From: an uncultured Petrimonas sp.
GTDB taxonomy: Bacteria > Bacteroidota > Bacteroidia > Bacteroidales > Dysgonomonadaceae
Direction of reading: 5' to 3'
Assembly (NCBI GenBank): GCA_934621705.1
Contig: CAKTUP010000097.1
Coordinates: 1-7,471, forward strand
Length of the DNA stretch: 7,471 nt
Shown: piece after piece, positions 6,065-7,471 of the stretch
Layout of the letters: every line of letters begins with the position of its first letter
How positions within the stretch are numbered: the first letter of the stretch is position 1
Notes under the pieces: generated by a model
Told to the model about the DNA's origin: nothing
What the model saw: only the letters and a program-made list of their open reading frames with translations
The model's database searches: none
Position numbers and translations under genes: made by a program

Positions 6065-7471
6065 ATGGAAATATCTCACGAAGAGATACACGATTTTTTA
6101 GACAAAAACATTTTCAAACTCATCTCGGATGTGGCTGACCAAATGCAACTCGATTGCTACGTGATTGGCGGTTACGTTCGTGATTTCTTTTTATACCGTC
6201 CTTCAAAAGACATAGACATCGTTGCCATCGGCAAAGGGATTGAACTGGCTGAAGCGGTTGCTGCGCAATTGGGAAGGAGAACGAAACTATCGGTCTTCAA
6301 AAATTTTGGTACGGCGCAAATAAAGTACAAGGATTATGAAGTTGAGTTTGTGGGCGCCCGAAAAGAATCGTACACACACGATTCGCGAAAACCCATCGTT
6401 GAAGACGGCACGCTGGAAGACGACCAAAAACGCCGCGATTTCACCATCAACGCCATGGCATTCTGCCTGAATAAAAGCCGGTTCGGTGAACTGCTCGATC
6501 CTTTTAACGGCTTGCAGGATTTGGAAGATCTCATCATCCGCACACCGCTCGACCCCGATATCACTTTCAGCGACGACCCCTTGCGTATGATGCGTGCCAT
6601 ACGATTTGCTTCGCAATTGGGATTCGATATTTTCCCCGATACTTTCGACGCCATTTCCCGAAACCGGGAACGCATAAAAATCATTTCCAAAGAACGGATA
6701 GCCGATGAGTTGAATAAAATTGTTCTTTCGCCCAAACCGTCCGTCGGGTTTGTTTTACTGGAAAAAACCGGTTTGCTGGAACTTATTTTCCCTGAATTGT
6801 TGGCGCTGAAAGGTGCCGAAACCAAGGAAGGAGTGGGACACAAAGACAATTTCTATCACACGCTCGCCGTTCTCGATAATATTTCGCGAAACACCGATAA
6901 TTTGTGGCTGCGGTGGTCGGCCATTCTTCACGATATTGCCAAACCTGTTACCAAACGTTGGGACCCCAAATCGGGATGGACGTTTCACAACCACAACTAC
7001 GTTGGCGAGAAAATGGTACCCAAAATCTTCAACCGCATGAAAATGCCGTTGAACGAGAAAATGAAATACACGCAAAAGATGGTGTCGATGCACATGCGTC
7101 CCATGCAATTGGTGGAAGAAGAAGTTACCGATTCCGCCGTTCGCCGACTGTTGTTTGATGCCGGTGACGATATCGACGATCTGATGACCCTTTGCGAAGC
7201 CGATATTACGTCGAAGAATCCCGAGAAGGTTCGCCGCCATTTGCAAAACTTCAAAATTGTCCGCCGAAAACTAACGGAAATTGAAGAAAAAGACCGAGTG
7301 CGCAATTTTCAACCACCTATCGACGGCAACGAAATCATGGAAATTTTCGGCTTGGGACAGGGTAGGGAAGTGGGTGAATTAAAGTCTCAAATAAAGGAAG
7401 CCATTTTAGAAGGTGAAATTCCCAATGAACGCCAGGCCGCTTACGATTATTTGATTGCAAAAGCAAAAGAA
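6065..7471 (+). CDS. cca: CCA-adding-type tRNA nucleotidyltransferase with HD domain (3' end outside window)
   Basis: 469 codons are present without a stop, so the C-terminus is cut by the window edge, probably close to its end given the family's usual size. The N-terminal polymerase-beta-type domain shows GGYVRD (35-40), metal-binding Asp49 and Asp51 in KDIDIV, and RRDFTINAM (123-131). [14 protein letters not shown] (168-181) is the nucleotide-recognition and neck region of class II enzymes. The C-terminal half carries an HD phosphohydrolase-like domain with His265, the pair His289-Asp290 (ILHDIAK), and HNH at 308-310. The family adds or repairs CCA at tRNA 3' ends, or adds poly(A) in some members; these motifs alone do not separate the two. 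It acts in the cytoplasm. ATG 6065 has no Shine-Dalgarno, as is usual here. It diverges from the antitoxin over a 61-base gap, where I found no clear + strand promoter. Confidence 0.93.
   Translation, partial: MEISHEEIHDFLDKNIFKLISDVADQMQLDCYVIGGYVRDFFLYRPSKDIDIVAIGKGIELAEAVAAQLGRRTKLSVFKNFGTAQIKYKDYEVEFVGARKESYTHDSRKPIVEDGTLEDDQKRRDFTINAMAFCLNKSRFGELLDPFNGLQDLEDLIIRTPLDPDITFSDDPLRMMRAIRFASQLGFDIFPDTFDAISRNRERIKIISKERIADELNKIVLSPKPSVGFVLLEKTGLLELIFPELLALKGAETKEGVGHKDNFYHTLAVLDNISRNTDNLWLRWSAILHDIAKPVTKRWDPKSGWTFHNHNYVGEKMVPKIFNRMKMPLNEKMKYTQKMVSMHMRPMQLVEEEVTDSAVRRLLFDAGDDIDDLMTLCEADITSKNPEKVRRHLQNFKIVRRKLTEIEEKDRVRNFQPPIDGNEIMEIFGLGQGREVGELKSQIKEAILEGEIPNERQAAYDYLIAKAKE

Noticed and set aside
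6287..7305. Several long open frames on the - strand and alternative + frames across the CCA-enzyme gene
   Set aside because: They lie opposite or out of frame with a gene that has a full set of conserved motifs, and their translations are low-complexity with no family pattern.

Overview
The window looks like a Bacteroidota chromosome segment, probably Bacteroidales. The grounds are the A+T-rich gaps, the lack of Shine-Dalgarno sequences before starts, matches to the Bacteroidota -7 promoter element (TAnnTTTG), and the protein families present. It is almost fully coding, with no stretch over 100 bases without a gene. No rRNA, tRNA, CRISPR array or insertion sequence was seen.

Left part (31-4405, + strand): five tightly packed genes form one apparent operon. 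In order they encode an HPr-kinase-like P-loop kinase, a soluble S24/S26-type Ser/His peptidase, a PqqD-like peptide-binding protein (RiPP recognition element), a NTP_transf_5-type nucleotidyltransferase, and a single-chain ABC exporter. Junctions are +1 nt, +53 nt, 8-nt overlap and 0 nt. This combination resembles the tailoring and export half of a ribosomal peptide (RiPP) cluster, closest to lasso-peptide clusters that carry a kinase and a nucleotidyltransferase. No precursor peptide, cyclase (asparagine-synthetase-like), lasso B2 peptidase or radical SAM enzyme is inside the window. If this is a RiPP system, those genes should lie left of position 1, since the first gene starts only 30 bases in. 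The proposed flow is: PqqD-like protein binds the leader, kinase and nucleotidyltransferase decorate the peptide, the S26-like enzyme may cut it, and the ABC protein exports it. All of this is inference from families and context.

Right part: a lipoprotein of unknown function (4402-5277, - strand) meets the ABC gene tail to tail, sharing four bases of stop codons. Upstream of it on the same strand is a two-gene toxin-antitoxin module, with a ParE/RelE-like toxin (5369-5674) and its antitoxin (5671-6003) joined by an ATGA overlap. Divergent from the antitoxin is a CCA-adding-type tRNA nucleotidyltransferase with an HD domain (6065 to the window end, 3' end cut off), a housekeeping gene. It looks more G+C-rich by eye than the left operon, so the peptide operon and toxin-antitoxin pair may be accessory insertions beside core genes.
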